From Arcicella sp038230735 (GTDB taxonomy: Bacteria > Bacteroidota > Bacteroidia > Cytophagales > Spirosomataceae), in the NCBI GenBank assembly GCA_038230735.1, contig JBBRMR010000004.1:1-64000 (forward strand): a stretch of 64,000 nucleotides of DNA, read 5' to 3'. Under the pieces are notes generated by a model. That model saw only the letters and a list, made by a program, of their open reading frames with translations, was not told where the DNA came from and did not search any database. Each line of letters opens with the position of its first letter. Position 1 is the first letter of the stretch. A program made the position numbers and the translations under genes. This document shows positions 52,481 through 59,506 of this stretch, piece after piece.

Positions 52481-53715
52481 AATACCTTAGCCAAAGTATC
52501 AATTTTCATCTCAGTTTCATACCATTCTTTTACGGGATTTGAATCCTCCGTAATCCCACAACCCGCATAAAAAGTAGCCTCATTTCCTTCAATCTTCATC
52601 GTGCGAAGATTTACAAAAATATGGCTCTCTCCTTGAACATTCACAGGTCCTAAAAATCCACTGTAAAATTCTCTGGCGTGAAGTTCTTGTTCTGCAATAA
52701 TTTTTAGGGCTGAGGCTTTGGGCATTCCACAAACTGCCGAAGTTGGATGTAATAATTCCAACATCACCGTTCCTAATTGACGAAAATTAACTTCCTTAGT
52801 ATCAACCATATAGTCGGTGCGGAGGTGCATCAAATTACCCGCCTGAACCGTTTTAGGTCCACTTTCATGGTATTCTCGCAAACGAATTTTCTTGAAACAT
52901 TCAATGATGTATCGACTCACATAAGCCTGTTCTTCAATCTCTTTGTGAGACCAACGAATTTCACCAGCCGATAGCTTCTCTCCATGTTCTCCAATCGCTG
53001 ATTGTGTACCTGCCAAAGACATCGTTCTAAATAAATCCTCTTTGTCCATACTCACAAGTGTTTCGGGCGTTGCTCCTAACCAAAAGCATTGATAATCAGG
53101 GAGATATACCAAGGAAATGAAGGCGTTAGGGTATGAATCACATAACTTTTTGAAGGCTTGTACTACATCAAAGGTATCGGATAAAGTAATATTTTTTGTT
53201 CTTGATAAAACTACTTTTTTAACTTCTCCTCGGTCAATGGCATCAATGGCATTAGAAACCATTTTCGCAAAAAGCATTTCATTATAAATGGAATGTTCAG
53301 TATTGAAATTCTCATTTTTAGCAGTATTTTCAGTAACTATCTTTTCTTGCGAATTAATAAAAGTTGTATCGTTGTCTGTCGCTAAAAACTTTTTCTCAAA
53401 AATTTCTTTTTCCACTGATTTTCCTTCAAAATTATCTTCAACTTCCTGATTGTCAGCATCAAAGCGATAATATAAATCACCTTTCAGAAATAAAGATTCT
53501 CCCTCAAATGGACTCATCACGAAGCCAGATGGCAATTCTTCCAAATCAACTTTCACCTTTGAAGTATGTCCCGAAACGTCAATAATCAATTGCTTTTCAG
53601 TCGTTTTGGGAAGTTTCCACAAAGCAATGGGAAGCCCATCGGACAAAGCTATTTTCCAAAGATTTTCAATCTTATTTGACGTATCAACAGTATTTTTTTC
53701 TGAAATTAATGGCAT
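52441..53715 (-). CDS. menF: Isochorismate synthase (chorismate-binding enzyme)
   Basis: A 424-residue chorismate-utilising enzyme, first step towards menaquinone or a siderophore. The C-terminal barrel carries KVVLSRTKNI (about 165), YLPDYQCFWLGATPETLVSM (about 205), AGTQS (about 237), LLHPTSAVCGMPK (about 333) and the metal Glu in ATFYAGCGI (about 390) with EWYETEMKIDTL (about 405). The last 12 residues (FDVRDSMFDVRI) are translated from a repeat arm and look like a foreign tail. Other men genes are not seen; menF is preferred over entC from family habits in Bacteroidota. Confidence 0.88.
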   Translation of the reverse strand: MPLISEKNTVDTSNKIENLWKIALSDGLPIALWKLPKTTEKQLIIDVSGHTSKVKVDLEELPSGFVMSPFEGESLFLKGDLYYRFDADNQEVEDNFEGKSVEKEIFEKKFLATDNDTTFINSQEKIVTENTAKNENFNTEHSIYNEMLFAKMVSNAIDAIDRGEVKKVVLSRTKNITLSDTFDVVQAFKKLCDSYPNAFISLVYLPDYQCFWLGATPETLVSMDKEDLFRTMSLAGTQSAIGEHGEKLSAGEIRWSHKEIEEQAYVSRYIIECFKKIRLREYHESGPKTVQAGNLMHLRTDYMVDTKEVNFRQLGTVMLELLHPTSAVCGMPKASALKIIAEQELHAREFYSGFLGPVNVQGESHIFVNLRTMKIEGNEATFYAGCGITEDSNPVKEWYETEMKIDTLAKVLFDVRDSMFDVRI

Positions 53716-53721
53716 ATTTTT

Positions 53722-53752
53722 CGGTTCACGAAGAATGATAAATGGTGAACGG
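53722..53752. repeat. Small GTTCACC-family inverted repeat
   Basis: CGGTTCAC (53722-53729) and GTGAACGG (53745-53752) face each other across 15 bp, 6 bp before the menF start codon. Probably a shortened member of the family at 11852-11941. Confidence 0.55.
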
Positions 53753-53826
53753 TTTTACACTTACTTCTTAATAACGTTTTGTATAAAATTGAGGTTTCGA
53801 GATTTTTAAATTTTTTAAAATAGCCT

Positions 53827-55194
53827 TTAAATTACTTCTAAAAACTCCTCAATACATCCATAAATATAAGTCAAATCTTCTTCTGAAATACAGTAAGGAG
53901 GCAGTAAATAAATCACATTGCCAAGCGGACGAATTAAGATGCTCCTTTCGATAAAAAATTGATAAGCAATATCTCTAATATTGCTGAAATAAGAAGTGCC
54001 TTCGGGCGTGTAAAGTTCAATGGCAAGGATTGTGCCTTGAATTCGGATATCAGTTATTTTTGAATGCTCCGCCCCGTAGTTGGCGTCCCCACAAACCACC
54101 TTTCTAAATAGTTTCTCCCTGAATTCTTGATGTAACCTATTGATATTCAATATTTTACTATCAGTTTCTGCCGTCAATAACAAATCTAAACTCGCCAATC
54201 CTGCCGTACAAGCCAATGGATTGGCGGTGAAAGAATGGCTATGAAAGAGCGTTTTTTTACGGTCTTCCGAAAGAAAAGCCTCGTAAATCTCTTGCGTACA
54301 TGACGTTACGCCCAACGCCATTGCACCACCCGTGAGTCCTTTTGATAAGCAATAAATATCAGGTTTTGTTTCAACGTAATCAGTCGCAAACATTTTACCC
54401 GTTCTGCCAAAACCCGTCATGATTTCATCGGCAATGGTCAAGACGTTATTTGCTTTCGATAATTTGATTAATTGCTCCAAAATCTCAGGCTCATACATCA
54501 ACATTCCGCCTGCCCCCTGAATAAGTGGCTCGAAGATAAAACAAGCCGTTTCATCCGCATTTTCCATCAAGGATTTCATCACTTCTAAAGTCTTCGATTC
54601 TTGACCTTTTATGGGCGTTGGGAGATACAAAGTTTCATACAAAAAGCCTTCAAAGGGGGCATTGAAAGCAGATTTTGCTCCGACAGCCATCGTTCCGAAA
54701 GTATCACCATGATAACCATTTTCAAGAGCAATTACTTTTCTTTTTTTTGTAAATCCTCGATTATGAAAATACTGAATTGCCATTTTCAGAGCCACCTCAA
54801 CGGCGGTTGAACCATTATCAGAATAGAAAATTTTACCTTGATTTTTGGGAAGAATTTCCAGTAATCTTTCCGCCAAACGAACGGCGGGTTCGTGGGTAAA
54901 CCCTGCAAAAATAACTTGTTCTAATTTCGAAAACTGTGCTGCCACTTTTTGGGCAATGTAAGGGTGCGAATGTCCATGCAGATTGACCCACCAAGACGAA
55001 ATCGCATCAATGTAGCGTTTACCAGTATCGTCATACAGATATGTTCCTTCGCCCCGCACGATGGGAATTGAAAATGGTGCCGTATAATGTTGCGTAAAAG
55101 GATGCCAAATCACGGCAGCATCACGCTCTGAAAGGATAGATTTTGTAAGATAAGTTTGAGTATTTTCTACGGGATATTCTATTTGGTTGTTCAT
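53827..55194 (-). CDS. bioA: Adenosylmethionine-8-amino-7-oxononanoate aminotransferase
   Basis: A 455-residue class III PLP aminotransferase making DAPA in biotin synthesis. WHPFTQH (about 30), SSWWVNLHGHSHPYIA (about 65), YSDNGSTAVEVALKMA (about 122), ALENGYHGDTFGTMAVG (about 155), ADEIMTGFGRTGKMF (about 255) and the PLP Lys in CLSKGLTGGAMALG (about 287) are intact. Last gene of the bioF-bioD-bioA operon, 49 bp after bioD. Confidence 0.96.
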   Translation of the reverse strand: MNNQIEYPVENTQTYLTKSILSERDAAVIWHPFTQHYTAPFSIPIVRGEGTYLYDDTGKRYIDAISSWWVNLHGHSHPYIAQKVAAQFSKLEQVIFAGFTHEPAVRLAERLLEILPKNQGKIFYSDNGSTAVEVALKMAIQYFHNRGFTKKRKVIALENGYHGDTFGTMAVGAKSAFNAPFEGFLYETLYLPTPIKGQESKTLEVMKSLMENADETACFIFEPLIQGAGGMLMYEPEILEQLIKLSKANNVLTIADEIMTGFGRTGKMFATDYVETKPDIYCLSKGLTGGAMALGVTSCTQEIYEAFLSEDRKKTLFHSHSFTANPLACTAGLASLDLLLTAETDSKILNINRLHQEFREKLFRKVVCGDANYGAEHSKITDIRIQGTILAIELYTPEGTSYFSNIRDIAYQFFIERSILIRPLGNVIYLLPPYCISEEDLTYIYGCIEEFLEVI

Positions 55195-55243
55195 ATTTTT
55201 TTTGCCATAGAGGCATAAAGGTGCAAAGTTTAGGTTTTATTTT

Positions 55244-55870
55244 TTAGGAATTGAACGTATTTATGGAAAACACATCAGCCCATTTTTTAACTACATCCTT
55301 ATCAATTTTCTCCTCAAAATCAACCCTTCCCAAACACTCCAAACCCGTATAATTCAAAATGAATTCTTCGGAAGAAATGTTTTGTATTCCATTAAAAATC
55401 AAGCCTCTAATGGGAATATTTTGTTGTTTTAGAACCGCCACGGAAAGTAAAGTATGATTGATTGAACCTAAATAGTTTTGAGAAACTAAAATCACGGGTA
55501 AGTCCATTTTTTTGATTAAGTCTAAATTGGTTTTACGGTCGTTCAAAGGTACCATCAAGCCACCTGCTAATTCAACAATGAGGTTATTTTCTGTTTCGGG
55601 TAAAACGAAATTCGAGAGGTTAATTTCTATGCCATCAATTTCCGCTGCCGCATGGGGAGACATCGGTTCAGAAAGACGATAGGCTTCGGGATGAAAGACC
55701 GTTTTTGTATTAGAAATCATGCTTTTTACGGTATCAGTATCCGTAAAATCTAATGCTCCCGATTGAACAGGTTTCCAATAATTTGCCTCTAAGGCTTCGG
55801 TTAAAATGCTGGAAATGAATGTTTTACCGATTTCGGTACTGATGCCAGCGATGATGTATTGATGTTTCAT
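55244..55870 (-). CDS. bioD: Dethiobiotin synthetase
   Basis: A 208-residue ATPase closing the ureido ring of dethiobiotin. The P-loop GISTEIGKTFISS (about 9), KPVQSGALDF (about 33) and VELAGGLMVPL (about 98) are clear. Its start overlaps the end of bioF by 4 bp. Confidence 0.95.
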   Translation of the reverse strand: MKHQYIIAGISTEIGKTFISSILTEALEANYWKPVQSGALDFTDTDTVKSMISNTKTVFHPEAYRLSEPMSPHAAAEIDGIEINLSNFVLPETENNLIVELAGGLMVPLNDRKTNLDLIKKMDLPVILVSQNYLGSINHTLLSVAVLKQQNIPIRGLIFNGIQNISSEEFILNYTGLECLGRVDFEEKIDKDVVKKWADVFSINTFNS

Positions 55871-57039
55871 AACAGATCTTTTAAAAATTCAAAAATCCTC
55901 GAAATCTCTTCCTCAGTATTGAAATTATGCAAACAAATTCGCAGTCTTTCCTTACCTTTTGGAACGGTTGGCGATACGATTGGGCGAATATCTAAGCCTG
56001 ATTTCTGTAATTCCGAAGCCACAAATCTACATTGTTCATTACCCGAAATGATAATACATTGAATCGTAGATATACTTTCAATCAATTGTAAATCAGGGAT
56101 TTGAGAGGCTTTTTTTTTGAAAAATGAAATCAAATTATGTAGTTTTTTATTACTAAAATCAGGCGATTTCAAGAGTTGATATGCCTGTCTCACACTCTCG
56201 TGGGTATGCTGTGGGGCGGCGGTCGAGTAGATAAATGGTCGGGCAAAATTGATTAGATAATCCCTCAGAACTTTACTTCCCAGCACAATTGCTCCATGAC
56301 AACCCAGTGCCTTTCCGAAAGTAACAATCCGAGCAAAAACCTTGTCTTCTAAATCCAATTCAGAAACCAATCCACGTCCATTTTTACCAAAAACGCCCGT
56401 TGCATGAGCTTCATCCACGATGAGATTTGCCCCGTAGCGTTCACATAACGTAGATATTTCTGATAAATTGGCAACATCACCATCCATGGAATATACGGAT
56501 TCAAGAGCAACGTAGATGTTCGTGGTTCGATGCTCGATGTTTGGAACTTTCCCCAATTCAGCATTTGAATTTGTATGTTTATTTAACGCTAAACTCTGAA
56601 CTCTAAACTCTAAACTCTCTAAATCATTATGCCGAAATTTATACCTCGTGGCGTAGCTCAATCTGGCTCCGTCAATCATGCTGGCGTGAATGAGTTCGTC
56701 AGTAATTAATACATCATTTTTTTGTGGAATACACGATAATAAACCCACATTTGCATCATATCCCGAATTAAAAATTAATCCTGCTTCTGCCCCATGAAAA
56801 TCAGCAATTTCTTGTTCTAAATCTTCAACAAATTGCGTATTACCCGCTAACAGTCTTGACCCCGTTGCCCCAGAAGGAAAACTATAAATCTCAGAATTTA
56901 GCTTTATTTTTTGGGAAAATCCGAGGTAATCGTTAGAACAAAAATCAACCAAATTTCCTTTGGCTCGTAAACTTCGGAAAAGTAATTGTTGTTTTCGTTG
57001 TTGGATTATTTCAAAGAGATGTTTTTCTGTATGCTTCAC
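55867..57039 (-). CDS. bioF: 8-amino-7-oxononanoate synthase with a repeat-derived insertion
   Basis: A 390-residue PLP enzyme joining pimeloyl thioester and alanine. FCSNDYLGFSQ (about 32), GATGSRLLAGN (about 58), VDEAHATGVFGKNGRG (about 208) and the PLP Lys in TFGKALGCHGA (about 240) are present. Between HNDL (about 136) and YVALESVYSMDGD (about 172) lie about 18 residues more than in E. coli BioF. The insert is encoded by two repeat motifs: tandem AACTCTA words (56585-56623, giving LEFRVQSLALN) and a CGAACATC-family copy (56515-56541, giving IEHRTTNI). The frame is kept, so the enzyme may still work. Confidence 0.95.
   Translation of the reverse strand: MKHTEKHLFEIIQQRKQQLLFRSLRAKGNLVDFCSNDYLGFSQKIKLNSEIYSFPSGATGSRLLAGNTQFVEDLEQEIADFHGAEAGLIFNSGYDANVGLLSCIPQKNDVLITDELIHASMIDGARLSYATRYKFRHNDLESLEFRVQSLALNKHTNSNAELGKVPNIEHRTTNIYVALESVYSMDGDVANLSEISTLCERYGANLIVDEAHATGVFGKNGRGLVSELDLEDKVFARIVTFGKALGCHGAIVLGSKVLRDYLINFARPFIYSTAAPQHTHESVRQAYQLLKSPDFSNKKLHNLISFFKKKASQIPDLQLIESISTIQCIIISGNEQCRFVASELQKSGLDIRPIVSPTVPKGKERLRICLHNFNTEEEISRIFEFLKDLL
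56515..56541. repeat. CGAACATC-family copy inside bioF
   Basis: GATGTTCGTGGTTCGATGC... matches the arm at 52443-52480 in word structure (GATGTTCGTGATTCGATG there). It lies in frame in bioF at a surface loop position of the family. Confidence 0.8.
56585..56623. repeat. AACTCTA tandem words inside bioF
   Basis: Four near-copies of a 7-8 base word (AACTCTGAACTCTAAACTC...) lie in frame inside bioF, 44 bp from the CGAACATC copy. Confidence 0.82.
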
Positions 57040-57057
57040 GACCTATATTTTGAGCCA

Positions 57058-57065
57058 CAAAGATA
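57058..57065 (-). promoter_or_regulatory. -7 promoter box of the bioF-bioD-bioA operon
   Basis: Reads TATCTTTG on the minus strand, 19 bp before the bioF start codon, giving a leader of only about 12 bases. No BirA-type palindrome was evident. Confidence 0.6.
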
Positions 57066-57145
57066 GCCATAAAATAAATAACGAGGCGTATTTTCGCCTT
57101 TCCAATCCACTTTGACGTATATTCTATAAATATTTTAAATTTCTC

Positions 57146-57177
57146 TTGACATTACCTATATTTTTTGCGTAACTTTA
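57146..57177 (+). promoter_or_regulatory. Promoter of an orphan short transcript
   Basis: TTGAC (57146-57150) and TAACTTTA (57170-57177, one mismatch to TAnnTTTG) are spaced by 21 bases. Only a terminator follows. Confidence 0.5.
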
Positions 57178-57182
57178 CTCTC

Positions 57183-57243
57183 AATAGGTGTAGAACTATT
57201 TACTAAGATTGCCCAGATGGTTTCCGTCTGGGCAACTTTTTTA
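57183..57243 (+). ncRNA. Candidate small RNA of about 60 nt
   Basis: From the inferred start near 57183 to the T tract. It has a small AATAG/CTATT hairpin and then the terminator stem TTGCCCAGA / TCTGGGCAA (57209-57235) with six T. No gene follows on this strand; the next gene is convergent. Unrecognised. Confidence 0.42.
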
Positions 57244-57256
57244 GTATCGTTATCTG

Positions 57257-57392
57257 GTTTTACCACATAGGTATGATAGAAAGGTTAGATTTTACGGGTA
57301 CAAGAATTTAGAATTATATAGCAATATTCACTCTGTTATGATAGATTTTTATTAAAATCCCTATCATTTCTATCATACCTATGTGGTAAAAC
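57257..57392. repeat. Paired inverted arms, ACCACATAGG family
   Basis: Perfect 26-bp arms (57257-57282, starting GTTTTACCACATAGG, and 57367-57392) with an 84-bp AT-rich spacer. The right arm ends on the first base of the GyrI-like gene's stop codon. Confidence 0.9.
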
Positions 57393-57874
57393 TATTGTGG
57401 TAAATCTATCGGAATCCAAATCTCTTCCTCCGAATCAGGGTCATAGTTCTTGTATTTTTCTCTCAAAATTTCAAAATGCGGTCTTTTGTCTAATTCATAG
57501 CCTGAATTGGGAAGCCAAGTTTGAAAGATATATTGAAAAATTTCGGGCGAATTGCCTTTGTAATTAAAAACTGCATAAAGTCCTCCCGTAAGTGTAAAGG
57601 CTTCCATTCCTTCTGGAATATTATTGAAATCTGTAACTTCGATGCTTGCCCATTTTTCAAAAATGTTTTCTGGTTTGAAATCTTTAAATGGGTTTATATT
57701 TTCATCATAATGCTGTAAACTGAATAAGTCCGTCCCGACCGTATTCTGTATTTCCTTTCTTCGGGGCATAAAACTCCGCCATAATTCAGGTGTTTGGTTA
57801 TCAGCAAAACTCATTTGGAGTCTTTTGCCAATTAGTTTTTTTTTGGAGAGTGTTTCAATGCGTGGAATAATCAT
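57392..57874 (-). CDS. GyrI-like / AraC effector-binding domain protein
   Basis: A 160-residue stand-alone SHS2-type ligand-binding protein. MSFADNQTPELWRSFMPRRK (about 22-41) and the paired half ending WLPNSGYELDKRPHFEIL (about 119-136) are the usual GyrI-like repeat signature. Such proteins bind hydrophobic or cationic small molecules, sometimes as sensors or antibiotic sequesterers. It is the last gene in the sulfonate operon direction, 24 bp after ssuD, and may be co-transcribed. Confidence 0.85.
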   Translation of the reverse strand: MIIPRIETLSKKKLIGKRLQMSFADNQTPELWRSFMPRRKEIQNTVGTDLFSLQHYDENINPFKDFKPENIFEKWASIEVTDFNNIPEGMEAFTLTGGLYAVFNYKGNSPEIFQYIFQTWLPNSGYELDKRPHFEILREKYKNYDPDSEEEIWIPIDLPQ

Positions 57875-57898
57875 ATTTTTTGGAGATTAATCAATGTC

Positions 57899-59068
57899 TT
57901 ACGCCCTCAATTCCCCAAAAGTCAAAGGCGTTTCAGGCGTTTCCTTAGGCGTTCTGCCTTGAATTTCTGAGAGTTTGGCAGTTTTTAAGTGGGGTAAAAC
58001 TAATTTGCCAAAATACTCACATTCTTCTTTTAAAGGATAGCCCGAAAGGATGAACGCTCGCACGCCCATATCCATATAACGATTCATTTTTTCAATAATT
58101 TGGGCGGGATTTCCCACAATGGCGGCTCCACAACCCGACCTCGCCCGACCGATACCCGTCCAAAGCATGGGTTCTACAAAATCGTCTTCATCGGCTTGTT
58201 TTCTAAATTCATCCTGTCGCAATACGCCCGCTGATTTGGAATCTTGGGTACGATGCTTTAATTTTTCAGCCGTTTCCAAATCAAATTTAGACATTAATTC
58301 TTTGGCGTAAGCCTTTGCCTTTTCCTCGGTTTCACGCACTATTACGTGCAACCTCATGCCATAATCCATCGTTCTGCCGTATTTTGCGGCTTTTTCGCTC
58401 ATTTCTTGCATGGTGGCGTAGATACTTTCTTCGGGTTCTGGCCACATCAAAAATACATCGCAATGTTTGGCACAAAGCTCTTTAGAACCTGGCGAAATTC
58501 CTCCAAAATATAATAATGGTCCGCCGTTTTGTTGGTAAGGTTTCACAGGGTCGGCTGCCATACTGAACTGATAAACTTCGCCTTGATGTTCAATACGGTC
58601 TTGAGTCCAGGCTTGTTTCAGGATTTGGATAACTTCCTCGCAACGTTTATAACGCAATTCATGGTCTTCTTTCAAGCCTGGGAGGTCTGAATTGATGATA
58701 TTTACGGTCAGCCGACCTTCCAAAATATGGTCGAGCGTTGCCAAATGCCGAGCCAACATGGGTGGATGAATTTCACCCGTGCGGATGGCGGCAAGCATAT
58801 TGATATTTTTGACTTTGGTAGCCATTGCTGCCGCAAAAGGCAATACTTCTTGACCCACTACATAGGAAGTTGGCAAGAGAATATTCTTGAAACCTAATTC
58901 ATCGGCAGTGGTAATGATGTCCGAACAATGGGCGAAACTACTTCTTCGTGAGCCATCAACCGTACCCAAAAAGGCAGTATCTCCCCCGCATAAATCATCA
59001 AACCAAGCTACTTCTACGATTCGTTCTTCCGTTCTGATTTTTACTTGTTTTATTGTTTCTGTAATCAT
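57899..59068 (-). CDS. SsuD-like FMNH2-dependent alkanesulfonate monooxygenase
   Basis: A 389-residue LLM-class flavin monooxygenase that cleaves alkanesulfonates to aldehyde and sulfite. NILLPTSYVVGQEVLPFAAA (about 60-79), INSDLPGLKEDHELRYKRCE (about 125-144), GGPLLYFGGISPGSKELCAK (about 182) and the C-terminal RARSGCGAAIVGNPAQIIEK (about 310) match SsuD. No flavin reductase (SsuE) or SsuABC transporter is adjacent. Its company with a sulfite dehydrogenase suggests release and oxidation of sulfite. Confidence 0.88.
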   Translation of the reverse strand: MITETIKQVKIRTEERIVEVAWFDDLCGGDTAFLGTVDGSRRSSFAHCSDIITTADELGFKNILLPTSYVVGQEVLPFAAAMATKVKNINMLAAIRTGEIHPPMLARHLATLDHILEGRLTVNIINSDLPGLKEDHELRYKRCEEVIQILKQAWTQDRIEHQGEVYQFSMAADPVKPYQQNGGPLLYFGGISPGSKELCAKHCDVFLMWPEPEESIYATMQEMSEKAAKYGRTMDYGMRLHVIVRETEEKAKAYAKELMSKFDLETAEKLKHRTQDSKSAGVLRQDEFRKQADEDDFVEPMLWTGIGRARSGCGAAIVGNPAQIIEKMNRYMDMGVRAFILSGYPLKEECEYFGKLVLPHLKTAKLSEIQGRTPKETPETPLTFGELRA

Positions 59069-59096
59069 GAATAGTTATTGGTAATTAGTTATTCAG
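59069..59096. repeat. TAGTTATT repeat arm spanning a stop codon
   Basis: Two TAGTTATT words (59072-59079 and 59086-59093) resemble a diverged TTATCAGT arm. They encode the last residues (LNN) and stop of the cytochrome gene. No partner arm. Confidence 0.5.
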
Positions 59097-59504
59097 TTTA
59101 TACCATTCAATATTTTTCAAGACTGCCCGACGATTAACTTTCTCGCTTGGGGGGTAATTTTTGGCTAAATAATCCAAGATTTTAGGTTCAGATTCTCCCA
59201 AATCCCACAATTTTTGTTTTTGTTGCATCCATCGAATTTTTTCAAGCCAACCTTGTCGGTCGGTATGAAATTGGGTGATTAATTTACTGGAATGACAGCC
59301 CGTACAATTGGCAATTACCAAGTTCAGATGTTGTGAGACTATCAAACCTGTGCTTTCGTCAATTTTTATGAGGGAGTCTGATTTTGATTTTACGGAAGGC
59401 TTCCTTTCAGAGGAAGCCTTCCGTGTTTCCATTTTCTCGAAACCCAAACTCATCAAGAAAAAGCCTACAAAAAGTAGGACAAATATTTTATGTATATTTT
59501 TCAT
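59085..59504 (-). CDS. Exported c-type cytochrome, probable partner of the sulfite dehydrogenase
   Basis: A 139-residue protein with a signal peptide (MKNIHKIFVLLFVGFFLMSL) and a small haem domain with CTGCHSS (about 67-73). It directly follows the molybdenum enzyme gene (2-bp gap), as SorB follows SorA in sulfite dehydrogenases. The linker after the signal peptide (TRKASSERKPSVKS, about 27-40) is encoded by a perfect 14-bp inverted repeat, a likely insertion. The haem Met ligand is not certain. Confidence 0.82.
   Translation of the reverse strand: MKNIHKIFVLLFVGFFLMSLGFEKMETRKASSERKPSVKSKSDSLIKIDESTGLIVSQHLNLVIANCTGCHSSKLITQFHTDRQGWLEKIRWMQQKQKLWDLGESEPKILDYLAKNYPPSEKVNRRAVLKNIEWYKLNN
59392..59424. 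repeat. Perfect palindrome inside the cytochrome gene
   Basis: ACGGAAGGCTTCCT, loop TTCAG, AGGAAGCCTTCCGT: a 14-bp perfect hairpin inside coding sequence, in frame, in the linker between signal peptide and haem domain. It resembles the GACAAGGC palindromes in size. Confidence 0.85.
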
Positions 59505-59506
59505 TT

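Larger units (their letters stand above)
57040..57391. other. Intergenic region between bioF and the GyrI-like gene
   Basis: This 352-bp gap holds, in order, the bio promoter (minus strand), an orphan promoter with a 60-nt RNA candidate and terminator (plus strand), and a long paired-arm repeat (57257-57392). No protein gene is apparent. Confidence 0.6.

Noticed and set aside
55204..55228. GCCATAGAGGCATAAAGG segment between bioD and bioA as another repeat arm
   Set aside because: It has the word-like look of the other arms but no partner and no second copy in the window.
56585..56623. Possible CRISPR-like or microsatellite array
   Set aside because: The words are only 7-8 bases, without spacers, and lie in frame in bioF; better explained by the repeat-arm system.
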